From: Cylindrodendrum hubeiense
Taxonomy: Eukaryota > Ascomycota > Sordariomycetes > Hypocreales > Nectriaceae
Direction: 5' to 3'
DNA length: 64,000 nucleotides
Assembly: GCA_014621425.1 (NCBI GenBank)
Contig: JAANBB010000025.1
Coordinates: forward strand, 62,001 to 126,000
Within the stretch, counting starts at the first letter, position 1. Every line of letters begins with the position of its first letter. The notes under the pieces were generated by a model, which did no database searches, was not told the origin of the DNA, and saw nothing but the letters and a program-made list of their open reading frames with translations. Positions 1 through 10,718 of the stretch are shown one piece after another. The translations under genes were made by a program, and so were the position numbers.

Positions 1-653
1 CTGATGGGGTAGCGCTCGAAAGGATCCCAGTGCTGCGAGTTGTCTAGAGATGACAAGACCGACTCGTCTTCGGGTTTGGACATGGTGGCGCCGCGTGCCG
101 AGCCCGAACTGACGATGGTCAGCCGGCCGGGGCTGCAGGTGGGCGACTTGGCCTTGAGGACTGGCAACAATAGGATGCCAAGCAGCATGGTAGAGAGGTA
201 GTTGACCTGAACCAACTTCTCATGTCCGGTGGTGGAAACGATGGTGAAATCGGCTATCTGGGTTCCTGCGTTGAGAATAGCTATGTCGAGGCGGGAGGAG
301 AGCTCAGCTCGCCGAGCAAATGCCTGGATCGAGTCGTACGATTCCATCTCAAGGGACCAAACCTCAATATTCGCTTTCGGATACTGAGTGCGTAACTGGG
401 ACGCAACGCGCTCACCCTTTTCTGTCGATCGCACGGCCATGATAAGGCCCGATAGACCGAATGACAGAAGCTGATGAGATGCTTCGAGTCCGAGGCCGCT
501 GGTGGAACCTGTGACGATGGCAACTTTTCCATCTAGATTGGTGTCATTCGGAGGCAGCTGAGGCGAGGTCCTGAACTGTGCTTTGAGAAACAAAGTACGG
601 GGAGTCTCCTTGGGGGCACCGAGGTTGAAGGATGCAGACATGTTTGAAGACAT
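1..653 (-). CDS. short-chain dehydrogenase/reductase (SDR), 3' end cut by window edge
   Basis: A single open frame reads from ATG at 653 down to base 1, giving 217 residues with no stop. The Rossmann glycine motif TGSTSGLG lies at about residues 48-55, after the strand GKVAIV, and LNAG at about 127-130 is the SDR NNAG-type motif. The region after it (QVNYLSTMLLGILLLPVL) matches the helix that follows in classical SDRs. The catalytic Tyr-x3-Lys should lie just beyond the left edge, so activity cannot be judged. A second in-frame ATG at 641 (MSASFN) is an alternative start. These enzymes reduce or oxidise small carbonyls or alcohols with NAD(P)H; the substrate is not predictable. The gene is divergent from the regulator starting at 1206, with 552 bp between. 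Confidence 0.85.
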   Translation of the reverse strand, partial: MSSNMSASFNLGAPKETPRTLFLKAQFRTSPQLPPNDTNLDGKVAIVTGSTSGLGLEASHQLLSFGLSGLIMAVRSTEKGERVASQLRTQYPKANIEVWSLEMESYDSIQAFARRAELSSRLDIAILNAGTQIADFTIVSTTGHEKLVQVNYLSTMLLGILLLPVLKAKSPTCSPGRLTIVSSGSARGATMSKPEDESVLSSLDNSQHWDPFERYPI

Positions 654-1205
654 GTTGACGGAGGCTTGGAAAATGTATGAATGGATTTGTATCGGTTACT
701 TCCAGAGAGAACTCGTTCTTAGACGTGTGAATCATGGCAAAAGAAATCGAATGGCAAGATGGCGGAGCTGGCAGTACTTATATGGCTTGCCTCTCACCAT
801 CGACACGGAACAATAAGGCGATGACTTCCCCTGGGCTCAGGCCTTCAACGACAGCCCTGCGTGCTAGTCCCACATCGGGAATAGTGTAGTGGGTATTCAA
901 AGGTCGCTAAACTGCATTTAGAAACCAATCGAGTCTTGGCATCTTTTCCGGGCCGAGCTTACCCACATCTTCGCTCTCCCACTTCCCTTCCATGTTCTAA
1001 TCAATCTACATTCCGTTTCCTTTCCTGGTTGCCCTGGCTTCATACGCGTCTACTTGTCTCCCCAATTTTTGCAGCTGTTACAGTTCATCGGGGTCGGTCC
1101 GCTTTTGAACCGACGATTCTTTCCGAGGCAATCCCTGCTCCTCCTCCCCCGCATCCCGAACCTTGCCGGCGATAGCGGTTTCAAGGCTTCATCCAAGTCC
1201 AAGAC
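654..1205. other. intergenic, divergent promoter region
   Basis: This stretch separates the SDR gene (leftward) from the regulator at 1206 (rightward). Open frames inside it are short, lack recognisable domains and overlap each other. No RNA gene or repeat was seen. It presumably holds both promoters and the regulator's 5' UTR. Confidence 0.6.
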
Positions 1206-2762
1206 TTGGACAGTCTCTCCAGAGCAGTGGCAATGCCGAGATTAGCCACCGCCAGTGATTCTTCACCCTTTATCATTACCACTCCATCGAGCCAGTCTGT
1301 CGAAGAGAAACGCAATCTGATCCGGAGCCATGTCATGCGTGGCAAGAATCGCAAAAAGCTGCCATCAAGACCCCCATCATGGGTCAACGGCAACCAAATA
1401 TCCAATACGCTCAATTTAAATAAAGTAAATTACTTCTCTATCCCAACAAAAGTCGGCGGGGACTTCTCCCTTGCTGTATTCTCTTCAGAAATAGGTCCAG
1501 GCATGCTCGAAGAGATTTGGAAACGTAAGACCCCCGTCCCAGTGCAGCATCTTAACAGGGGGTTATCTTGACTAACCATCTGCAAGTTAAATACGCAATG
1601 TTTCCATCCGAGTTTGGTCTAGCCTCTGATCAGTCTGAGTCGTCATTCTTTGCACCCATCTTGAATGATACAGCTTGTCTCCACTTCACGCTATTCACAA
1701 CCAACGTCTACATAGGATCTCTGCGCGGGGAGAGTGAAATTGGTAGGGTAGCTCTAGCTCACCTCGTTAAAGCTTTGGCTATACTCCAGCATCGACTGGC
1801 TGGTAGTGACTATGAGCAGTCAATATCCAACTCAACCATCTTGGTCGTCGTCGGCCTTACTATGACGGCAACTGCCCTTGGTGATCTAGGCACCGCCATA
1901 AAACATCTGCAGGGTCTCCATAAAATGGTCATGCTGAGAGGGGGGATTTTAATGTTCAAAGGGGAAGGGAATTTACAAGCCAAGGTTTTCCGGCAAGTTG
2001 AACTGATTGCTTCAACATCCAAGCACTTTGCTGACACCTGATAGTGCTGATATCGGAGTGGCTCTCGGTGCGGGATGCAACCCAATGTTCTTCTCCGGTA
2101 GCGTTTTGTGGGACTCTTATATTACATCGCAAGGAAGATCATCTGTCTCAGGGCCTAAATATTCAGATCCAGATCTCGAAGCGGCCGATTCGGATCTTAG
2201 GAAGTTTCTGGATAGCCTGGACGTTCGCCTTCGTCACGTCTGGGGCGACCTATCCGAATTTTCACGAGCTGCCAACATTGCAAGTCAGTGCAAACGCAGC
2301 ATCGATACTGAGCTCTACCAGGAAGTCATGGTTTCGATCCATTACCGTCTTATCAATCTCCGATTCGATATAGGCGACATCAATGAGACTATCCGCCTCG
2401 CACTGCTGTCATATGCTAGCAGTCTTTTCCTTCAATGGCGCGGTACCAGAGCCCGTTTCGAATTTCTGGCCCAAAATTTCAAAACAGGTTTATCTCTGCT
2501 CAAGCATCATAATAGAGCCATGCCGACCCGACTCATTCTCTGGATACATATTGTTGGCGCTGTTTGTGTTTTTGACAAGCATGAACAAGCTGTATTTCAA
2601 CCTGCTCTAACCGAGATGCTCCGGGCTATGAAGTTAAAGTCAAAGTCGAAGTCGAAGTGGTGGGATCATGTCAGCTTATCACTGAAATCGATTATTTGGG
2701 TGAACAAGCTACACGACCATCAAGTAAAACGCATTATTGAAGCAGTGCTACCTGAACTATGA
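1206..2762 (+). CDS. fungal-specific transcription factor domain protein (Fungal_trans_2 type), no zinc cluster
   Basis: The model is exons 1206-1524, 1587-1992 and 2045-2762, giving 480 aa. The first intron is GT-AG. The second (1993-2044) is GC-AG with donor CG/gcaagt; using it restores the frame as KVFR-ADIGVAL. The N-terminus shows the family signature FIITTP followed by RSHVMRGKNRKK. The middle carries the helical stretch (ILNDTACLHFTLFTT, HLVKALAILQHRL, TALGDLGTAIKHLQGL) typical of Fungal_trans_2 proteins. There is no Zn2Cys6 cluster in this model, and none was seen upstream, which is common in this subfamily. ATG 1233 is an alternative start. A Lys/Ser dipeptide run (KLKSKSKSKSK) sits near the C-terminus. 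Role: probably a nuclear regulator; targets unknown. The divergent SDR is a candidate. Confidence 0.8.
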
Positions 2763-4278
2763 GTATATAAGACACTAAAACTAATATTGAGCGCTGGAAT
2801 GACTACCGATAACTCTACGGTTGGAAGCATGGGAAGCCAATCGTGTCATGGTGCCTCTGTGAAAAAAAAGGGGCGGAGTGACATTCTGAGGCTCAGCTGC
2901 ATCATTTTAGCCTAGGGTTTACTTCGGAAGCCTGGTGGTCTCTAGCCCCATAGGGCAATAATGATTCAAGAAACTACACTGGTGCCACTGCGGATAGTGA
3001 AAAGCGAGCAGGTGCTTAGTCTTAGCGATGAGGTTATGCTCTTTTAGAGGAGAGACGCCCGAGAAGCTTACTGGCGACGATGGGTCTTGCTTGAAGATGC
3101 TTGATGGAGACTGCATCGCAAAAGTTGCTGCTTGAGGCGAACATGACGAATATCTAGGGCCACCCCAAACAATTGGCATAAAATAAGACTCCCGTATTCG
3201 GATATCCTACCTGAAAGAACCAGCCGGATGCCATAGTCTGCATAGTGTGCAACCCCGAGCTCTAAATCGAGTCTATTGCTGGCGACAAGGCAGTGAATTT
3301 GTCTCGCTCTAGACTCATCTGCGATGACCGTTCTCATCATGCGAACATATTCTCCATTGAGAGGGGCATTGTAGTTGATATGAAGGGGGAGCTGAATAAA
3401 TTCGCATTTCTCGTCGAAGTCATCTGAGATGGTATGTGCGTGCTTTTCACCGTTAATCGTGATTAGTGCGCCGATAAAGGTTGCCAATGCATGGAAACAT
3501 GAAAAGGGATTTTGGAGATACGTTGCTGATCAATGAACATGAATGTATTGCTAAATTTACCGATGCTGAACTTGGTAAGTTATGCTGGCGGAGGTCATTT
3601 GCTAGAAGGGGATGGTGGTTTTCACCAACGAACCTGACAAGGGTGAAACTGTTTGAAATAGCATCAGTCATAAAAAACAATTCCTTGATTATCAAGTGAT
3701 ACACTATATCAGTTGATTATATTTGCATGGGCTCATTGTGTCAAGATACCTGAAGTGAGTCGCCTACGACTGATCAACAAACACTAAGTGGGACTTGAAA
3801 AATTGTGTCTCGAAATAGTGTAAGAGACATGTGTGATGTCTCAGACGAATTCTCTTTGGTCTAGGTTGAGGGGAGACGCATCATCAGGTACGCAGCAAGT
3901 CGAGGCTGCGCTGTTTTCATCCCTAAATATAGCAGCATTGCCACTAATTACGCGGCTGCATCGCCAAGGGACCACTGCCGCGGCTCTGGTACTTCATGCA
4001 AACACAGCGAGCCGCTCCACTTCCAACGGTCCATCTGCGAGGGACAGCACTCAAGTGGCCTCAAATGATGACCATGCAAGGGCCGCCAATTACGGGGCGG
4101 CCGGGAAAGGCCCGGTCGGTCCAGCACCACGAGAGCGTGCGTGAGACGACGCCTTGTGATTTGGACATAAAACAGCTGCAATCCTCTGCATGTTGGTTCG
4201 TCTCTTTTCACCCATCATCATTTGTCTCATCTTTAAGCTTCTGACATAGCAACCCTCGTTATCAACAACACCGCCAAT
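2763..4278. other. gene-poor stretch
   Basis: About 1.5 kb with no gene I can support. On the minus strand around 3068-3487 a 139-codon frame (MATFIGALITINGEK start) looks faintly like fungal proteins with a 'G-G-I-I-x-I-D-G' strand, but no complete model can be built from it. Near 4200-4270 a pyrimidine-rich leader precedes the gene at 4279. Confidence 0.5.
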
Positions 4279-4616
4279 ATGAAGTTCTCCGCTGTCGCCC
4301 TCGCCTCCATGCTCGCCGCCATGGCCCAGGTACGTCTGCTTGATGAACTTGATGACCTGCGATTCATTACCGACGACTAATCAATGACTCACTCTTACAG
4401 GCTACCACTTATTCCAACAGCACCACTACTCCCGCCACTACCATCACCAGCCAGACCAGCAGCATCGAGTCTACCGAGGCGACCACGGATGCCACCGACA
4501 CTGCTACCGGATTCGTCCAGGGCACCTCCACCTCTGACGACGCCGGTGGCATGCCCACTGCCGGGATTGCGATGGGTGCCCTCATGGGTGGCGCTGCTCT
4601 CCTTGCCAACATGTAA
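4279..4616 (+). CDS. small Ser/Thr-rich GPI-anchor-type secreted protein
   Basis: Two exons (4279-4329 and 4401-4616) give 88 aa. The first exon encodes exactly a 17-residue signal peptide ending MLAAMAQ, with cleavage before ATTYSN. The mature part is rich in Ser and Thr (TTTPATTITSQ, STEATTDATDTAT), expected to be O-glycosylated. It ends in a small-residue patch DDAGG and a hydrophobic tail GIAMGALMGGAALLANM without charged residues after it, as in GPI-anchor signals. The intron is 71 nt with GT-AG ends. It is probably a cell-wall or plasma-membrane surface protein; such proteins have little conserved sequence and no enzymatic role can be inferred. The exon structure is too small for a simple long-ORF search. 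Confidence 0.8.
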
Positions 4617-5481
4617 ACGCATTGCCAGCAGTTGCGAGCTGTCACGTAATGGTTTATATCGACACCGCGCGTCCACTTCCCCATAATATGACGCAGCTCT
4701 GGATGAAACGGTCAGGTGAAGGCGGTGTGGAGACTCGGCTGCGAGGCGCTGCCCCTGCAATAGTGCCGTGTTGACGTGTGCGGAGACTGGGATTTTCACA
4801 GGGGAGCGGGAGCCGCGTGGCTCAAAGAGTTCATTGTAGACTACCAAAGTCGGCGTGAATGACGCAGGAACCGGTGGAGGATATTTATATCTACTGTATT
4901 AAGGATTGGATGGTTCGTTAGAGTGCGGATGGACGCGTACACTATTTTATTTCATCATTCCTGTACTTTGTCAAGCAACTCAATTTTTCGTCCCTGGATG
5001 GACGTGCATAAGTCAGCTGTCAGGCCCACATATTTGTCGCATTAAGGCATCTCCCTCCCCTTGGGACGAATTGACATGGATATCATATACCAGGACATGT
5101 CAGTGTGAGGACAATGTACTGTACCTCCTGGGATGAGTCCAGCTATTTGGTGGTACGGCATAGTAGTGCAATTCCGATGGAAACTGACATAAGGACAGAA
5201 AAGGGTCCCCCCGATCCGGGGCTTCTACAGTGGTCTTGTACCTGGAAAGCAGGCTGGAGCAGCGGCATACTCCAGTATCCGCCCAGCAGATAGCACTTCA
5301 ATACTGTGATTTGCCGTGTTAGACCGCCCATATTAGTGCCAACCAAGTCCAGCGTATTAATAATCTGGGAGGCTGTATCTCATCTCCCCACATTTTGCTG
5401 TGCTCGCATCGCTTCTTGCATCGCCCAAACGCGCCAAATGCCAGGTCTGTTGCCAAGCAATAGTTATACCGGTACTAGAAC
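4617..5481. other. intergenic
   Basis: 3' region of the GPI-type protein and upstream region of the Zn2Cys6 gene at 5482. Only short overlapping open frames without domain signals are present. No repeat or RNA gene was noticed. Confidence 0.6.
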
Positions 5482-7565
5482 ATGTCCAACTCATCATCTT
5501 CAGCTTCTACAAATAAAATCCGAACATCGCAGCGTCGACCGCTAGCTTGTCAAGGCATTTCACTCACTCCGCCAACCACAGCATTTGCTAACATGGCGTA
5601 GAGTGCACCAGAAAGAAAATTGGATGCGATAAACAAATTCCGTGCTCACGATGCCGCCGTCTTCACATCGAATGCTCTAGAGAAGTTGTACGGATTAAAC
5701 AGAATGTTGTCCAACATGCCGCCGAAGTTCAATTTTTGAGCTCCATCATCAACGACTTGGAAGCAGTCCCCGCCTCCGGCCTTCAACCCATCATTGACAG
5801 GCTAAAAGACCGGACTCATGCGTTGCAATTCGGGAATAATATGCCTCACCGAGAGGACAGACTTGATGGGCCACATCCAGCCAGTGTGGTTCAAGTTCCG
5901 CAACTGCCAAATGAGAACCCACATGAAAACACGGACCCATCCTTGCTTACGACTCTGGAGCACTTTGTCTGGGGTCGAACTTTTGGAAAATGCTTCCCTC
6001 ATACATCGTGCTCTTGCAAGTATAATAAAGACGACACGCCTGCATTGCCAATAGACCCACCGTTCTGGGATCCATCACTGACTCCCCAAGATGGAATCGC
6101 TCACACCATCCCCTCTATTAATGCCAGAAAGCTCATCAAGTTCCATATCCAACATCTAGCCTGGCACCATAATTGCCTGCATGCCCCAACACTCCAAGAG
6201 CAATGCGAGATTTTCTGGGTCACTGGAACAAGCGTCCATCCTCTATGGCCGGCCACCTACCTTTCAATCCTTAGCGCAACAGTTTTTGCCATTCAAAATA
6301 GCCAAAAAGCGATCAGAACCGTGGGCTTGGACTTGAGTCTACTCCCTTCCGCAGAGCAATTATTTACAGGCATGATCCACGTCCTCTACAAGTCGCACTT
6401 TCTGCGAGACGTGTCAATATACACTGTCCAGGCTATTGTCATTTCCACTGAAGTCGCTCACAACCTGGGACAGAGCCAGCTCAATGCAACACTTTTTAAC
6501 TCTGCAGTCCGAATAGCCGAGAGTCTTGGGCTTCATCGTATTGGTACAGGAAGCACACTTGAGGAAAGTTGGAATGACAAGGTGAATATCGAGGTTGGGA
6601 AACGGGTATGGTACCAGATGATGATCCAAGATCATTTTGCCATTCCCTTTACGGAATCGTACACCATTTCCCCTGGCCATGTATCGACCAGTCCTCCCCT
6701 GAACGCGGATGATCACGATCTCATTGATATGCCAATGCACGTCCCAACGGTCAGCAGTTATGTACTTGTTCTCTACAAGATGGCAGAATTGATGCCAGCC
6801 ATGCTCAATGGGCTCGGCCCTCGGGGGGGTCGAAAATCACTCCAGCTACAGTATGAGCATGTGTTAAATATGGATCTGCAGATGCGAGAGACGGTCAAGC
6901 AATTCCCACAGTTCTTTCTAACCCATGATGTTGAGATGGAACTGAGGTTGCCATGGCTGAGCATCGCTCGAAGGAGTCTTGGAATCACAGCAGCAGAGAA
7001 GATCATCATGATTCACCGACCGTTTCTTTTTCGATCTTTTATGTCACAACTTTATGACCACACCCGACGAACTTGCACGGCTGCGGCAATGACCATCCTT
7101 CGTGAGCACAAAGCTCTCGTAATGGCAGACGACTTGTCTGTATGGACGCATACAGCATTTTGCATTACAGCTGCTGTCATTTTGTGCTTTGCGATTTATC
7201 ACCTTTCCGACAGCGATGAAATAGTCACGAATAAGTACAAAGTAGCCATTGTGGCCACACAGGGACGATTGAGATCACGGAAAAGCGATTTGTTGGCTCA
7301 GAGGGGCGTTGTCATGATTGATGTTCTCATGGAAGAGCTTTCGAGTCAGAAAGTCCACAGTCTTGGTTCCTCTATCACGAACATCTTGAAGCGCATGGAT
7401 GAAGAACTCTCGCAAAAGTTGGAGACGCAAAATATGCGGGAAGATTCACAAATGGTATTGGACAGCTATCCAATGGATGGTATGGATCACTTAAAAGACT
7501 TTGACCCAACTTCGGAGGCAGAAGCAGAGTTTGACATTTGGTTCAGAGGGTTATTCAATAACTAA
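5482..7565 (+). CDS. Zn2Cys6 transcription factor with Fungal_trans domain
   Basis: Exons 5482-5554 and 5602-7565 give 678 aa. The 47-nt intron (5555-5601) is GC-AG with a good branch site (gctaac), and it splits the zinc cluster: exon 1 ends ...PLACQ and exon 2 continues ECTRKKIGCDKQIPC. Spliced, the motif is C-x2-C-x6-C-x5-C-x2-C-x6-C at residues ~23-50, followed by a basic linker (SREVVRIKQ). A GT donor nearby would create a TAG stop, so the GC donor is needed. The central region from about residue 170 (FHIQHLAWHHNCLHAPTL onward) fits the fungal regulator middle homology region. The gene converges on the dioxygenase gene at 7577, with stop codons 11 bp apart, and lies 1.8 kb from xanA, so it is a candidate pathway regulator. 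No ortholog name can be given. Confidence 0.9.
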
Positions 7566-7576
7566 AAGATAAATCC

Positions 7577-8946
7577 TCATACTCTGACAAATCCCGTGTC
7601 GTTTACACCTGGGTAGGCCCTGAATGGCTGGGGAGGGGTTTGACTGGACATGGTACACTGCCACAACAACCGTTTGCCCTCGGCGTGACTCTGGAGCTGT
7701 CCTGTGATACTATGCATGACTCCTCGATTGTGGAAAATCACCACGTCGCCCTCGATCCATCTATGCGCATATATGTTTTCAGCTGCGTATATCCTCTTCT
7801 GGAATCCATACACGATAGAGCGAACTTTTTCAACATCATTAATGACAGAAACATTGCCAGTTTTCGGGTCCCGAGTAGTAAGCTTGTAGACACAACAGCC
7901 GTGGACCTGCAAGAAGGGCCTTGAAGGGTTCATCGGATTGCGCCACACCATCTGCACATGTCAGTAAATTTAAGTACTAATAATTATGAGCCACAAGCAA
8001 AAAAGGACTCACGGGATGCTCTGCAACTTGTCCCCATGACCATTCAGACAGGTCTTCTGGTTTGGTTTCACGGCCAAAAGTAGGAATTGTCAGGCCGTCT
8101 TCAGACGACTTGCAGTGGCGAATGTACTCATATGCTTGAGGGGCATATGTGACAGTGGTATTAAGTGCAAACTCCTGCTCTTCAGTAGTCAAAAGGTCGA
8201 ATGCACGAGCGCCAGAGAAAACTGAGCAGGTGAGCCGGTTAGTCAAAAAGCAAAGCCAGGTGACAGGAATTTTCCTTACATGCTGTTGCTCCGGCTGCAA
8301 CGGTCTTCTCGGTGCCATCTGGGAACTTGATCTTTTGATCCGGTACCTTGGGAATCTGGATAGAGTGAAGAATCGTCACTTCGCCTGGCAGTCGTTCATA
8401 GAAGGGTGTATCCATGTGCCATCGGTAAGGACGTGTGTAGCCCTCCTCCAGAGTCTCTTGGCTCAGAGGTGATTCGTGAAACAAGGTATGATCCTAGACG
8501 AGTCAGTAAGAGTAAGTGGACAGCAGTATTTATCTTACTAGGTGAACGACTTCCAACTCATCCACACCTTCATAGTTCTGGAACTTTCCCGACCCAATGA
8601 TTCCAACTTGCGGGGCTCTCGGGATCCGACCGGCTTTGTAGGCAGAGAGAATATTCCTCGGATCGCTAACTGCATTCTTGCCAGCTGAGTGAGTATCCGT
8701 GGCGCTAGGATCAAAGATTTTGGCAAGCTTTGGGATGACGGTCGGGTCGATGCCTTTTTGATTCCGAATGACAACGACCTGGTTTTCGAACAAAGCTTGT
8801 CTCAGAACCTCATGATCTGAAGCAGTAAGAAGATCCAAATCAATTATTGGCATCTGAGGAGGAAGCTTAATTTCTGCGCCAATGGCAGAAGTCTGCCTGA
8901 CTTCGGAGGGAAAGGGAGCAAAGCTCAAACCTGTAGCAATGGCCAT
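7577..8946 (-). CDS. Fe(II)/2-oxoglutarate dioxygenase, diverged XanA paralogue
   Basis: Four exons read leftward: 8946-8539, 8493-8280, 8221-8013 and 7951-7577 (401 aa; introns of 45, 58 and 61 nt, all GT-AG). The TauD-type iron triad is present: YRWHMD gives His and Asp, and GVMHSI near the C-terminus gives the distal His. Aligned to the neighbouring xanA product, residues that shape the xanthine pocket differ: Gln99 to Ala, Lys122 to Val, Asp138 to Thr and Asn358 to Thr. It should therefore be an active oxygenase with a different substrate. C-terminal identity to XanA is clearly partial. It shares a promoter region with xanA (divergent) and is convergent with the Zn2Cys6 gene. The start ATG is at 8946; the frame stays open slightly upstream but without another ATG. 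Confidence 0.88.
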
Positions 8947-9037
8947 CTTGAGAGTATGGTTTGTATAAGACGATTGAGGCAAAGAATGTACAATTCCGCG
9001 ACCTCAAATTGATTTAAATGCTTAAAGATCACTGTCT

Positions 9038-9051
9038 TCGGGCAAACCCAA
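9038..9051 (+). promoter_or_regulatory. UaY-like dyad, one mismatch
   Basis: TCGG-GCAAAC-CCAA matches the purine-pathway activator site TCGG-N6-CCGA (recalled for UaY/PPR1-type Zn2Cys6 factors) at 7 of 8 fixed positions. It lies within the xanA divergent promoter. One mismatch and short length make this only suggestive. Confidence 0.3.
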
Positions 9052-9054
9052 AAG

Positions 9055-9271
9055 CTCACCCGCTTATCTTCTCACTTAGAAGATATGCATCACCTCAAAG
9101 CCCGATAAGCTGTGAATGGGGCAACAGAACGTTAGCGCACGGGTGAGACAGAAAACTCGCCCGAAATGGCGGGCCCACCCGAGATGTTAGCGGAGTCGCT
9201 CATACACTGCCCAAAGATATGACTTATCATCCTAATTGGGAGTGAAATAATCGATAGCATCATCGGGTGAG
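9055..9271. promoter_or_regulatory. three copies of octamer CTCACCCG
   Basis: Exact copies lie at 9055-9062 (plus strand), 9140-9147 and 9264-9271 (minus strand). A near copy CCCACCCG is at 9174-9181. Read on the other strand the octamer is CGGGTGAG, containing the CGG triplet preferred by Zn2Cys6 factors. Spacing is irregular (roughly 85 and 124 bp). Candidate operator for the local regulator. Confidence 0.45.
9063..9229. promoter_or_regulatory. three HGATAR (AreA-type) sites
   Basis: AGATAAG (minus strand, 9063-9069), CGATAAG (plus, core 9104-9109) and TGATAAG (minus, 9223-9229) fit the GATA-factor consensus HGATAR. Clustered GATA sites upstream of purine-use genes are typical of nitrogen-metabolite control by AreA/NIT2. 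Confidence 0.5.
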
Positions 9272-9399
9272 TAGCTTAAACTGATCCGGCCTCCCCAGTT
9301 CTCGTCTACATCAAATACAGAACGACTGCTCGTCGGATATCATTAGTTCTAAATTACCATCAACATCATTCATTCCCTTTTCTACTTTGACATCTAAAT

Positions 9400-10564
9400 A
9401 TGTCTCCATCCTTTCAATGGAATCCTGTTTTGAAGCCCTCAGGCTCAGAATTTGAGCTCGGGTTGGAGATTAATGGGCTTGACATTGCAAATTTGACTGG
9501 TGCGTGATCGTCAAAGCACAAAGACTGTCCTAATACATTTTGCAGATGAGGATTTCGACACATTGCGTAAACTTCTTTACGATAATCAGGTCGTCGTCAT
9601 CAAAGATCAGACGGGTCTTTCCCCAAAAGCCCAGTATGAGCTTACCCGACGTTTCGATCCCGTCTCGGAGACGTATAGTCACGGAAAAGCCATCGACAAA
9701 CGCAGTGTGCTGCACGCCGATCTGAAAACGATTCCAACACAGCCACAAGTCCAAGTAATTGGTCATGGATTTGTAGAGTCGTTTGAAGGTCTTTCAAACA
9801 TTCAACTGAAACATCCTCATCACAAAACATTTCACAAAACGCCGGTTTCTGAAGAAGACGACGCTGCGTTCACCCATTTCTATCGGTGGCACATTGATTC
9901 GGCAATGTACAACCTTGATCCTCCCTTGGTCACGTCTCTTCTGGCTGTTCAAGTCCCCAAAGGCCGACGCCAGATTTGTCGTTATGATGACGGAACGGGG
10001 GATTCTCTTGACGTGCCACTTGGAACAACAGCATTCTTTAGTGGATACAAACTCTACGAGCTACTTTCAGAAGAAGAAAAACGATTTATCAGAACAAGCA
10101 AGGTGGAATATGCTGCCCATCCATACATATGGATGAGCAAGGCCAAATCTCGATCCAACGGACTGGGAATTGTCTCTGAAGGGCTGGAGCTGTCGGACAA
10201 TGACCTACCGCCAGTCGACGACTCAAAGGTCAAGATTTATCCTATGGCTTGGAAAAATCCGGTCACAGGAAATTTGGCCATGATGGTCTACCCTACCTGT
10301 ATACGCAAGATTCACTTGGAGAACGGCGAAGTTCTTGACGACCTGGAAGATATTCGAGAGAAGCTCTACAAGATGCAACGGCGAGGCATTGACCCTAATC
10401 GGATTTATGCTCACGATTGGAAGGAAGGCGACCTCGTTATCTTTAATAACCATGGAGTTATGCACTCAATTGTGGGATCATTCTCTGAGAGCGAGGTTCG
10501 TATTTTTAGGCAGTGTAACATGGCCGCAAGTTATGCTCCACAGGGGCCTGAGGAGATGAAATAG
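9400..10564 (+). CDS. xanA: xanthine dioxygenase (Fe(II)/2-oxoglutarate-dependent xanthine hydroxylase)
   Basis: Exons 9400-9499 and 9546-10564 give 372 aa, close to the ~370 aa of Aspergillus nidulans XanA. The intron is 46 nt, GT-AG, joining ANLT-DEDFD. The iron ligands are His149 and Asp151 in YRWHID and His340 in GVMHSI. Residues I recall as proposed or tested in the XanA active site fall at the same numbers: Gln99, Lys122, Glu137, Asp138, Gln356 and Asn358. The enzyme converts xanthine to uric acid in the cytoplasm using O2 and 2-oxoglutarate, independent of molybdenum cofactor. Its divergent neighbour is a paralogue lacking several of these residues. GATA sites upstream fit nitrogen control. 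This is the best-supported function in the window. Confidence 0.93.
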
Positions 10565-10718
10565 CGGCAATAGAACAATGATTTAGATGCTTCGCATCGC
10601 AGTCTGAAAGTGGTTTACGCTAACTTCATAAGCATGATATCATTGTCTTATGGCGTGCGTTTGAAGTAACATATCCTGTATTGTCTGCACCCTATTCTTC
10701 GTCACCAAACCTTGGACT

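Larger units (their letters stand above)
8947..9399. promoter_or_regulatory. shared divergent promoter of xanA and its paralogue
   Basis: This 453-bp region separates two divergently transcribed dioxygenase genes. It contains three GATA-factor-type sites, three identical copies of the octamer CTCACCCG plus one variant (CCCACCCG, 9174-9181), and an imperfect UaY-like dyad, listed separately. It lacks open frames of any note. Such a layout allows one regulator to control both genes. Confidence 0.7.

Noticed and set aside
2919..3704. Three overlapping minus-strand frames (86-139 codons)
   Set aside because: They do not join through plausible introns into one protein, and only a vague strand pattern is recognisable. 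Could be a relic, but not supportable.
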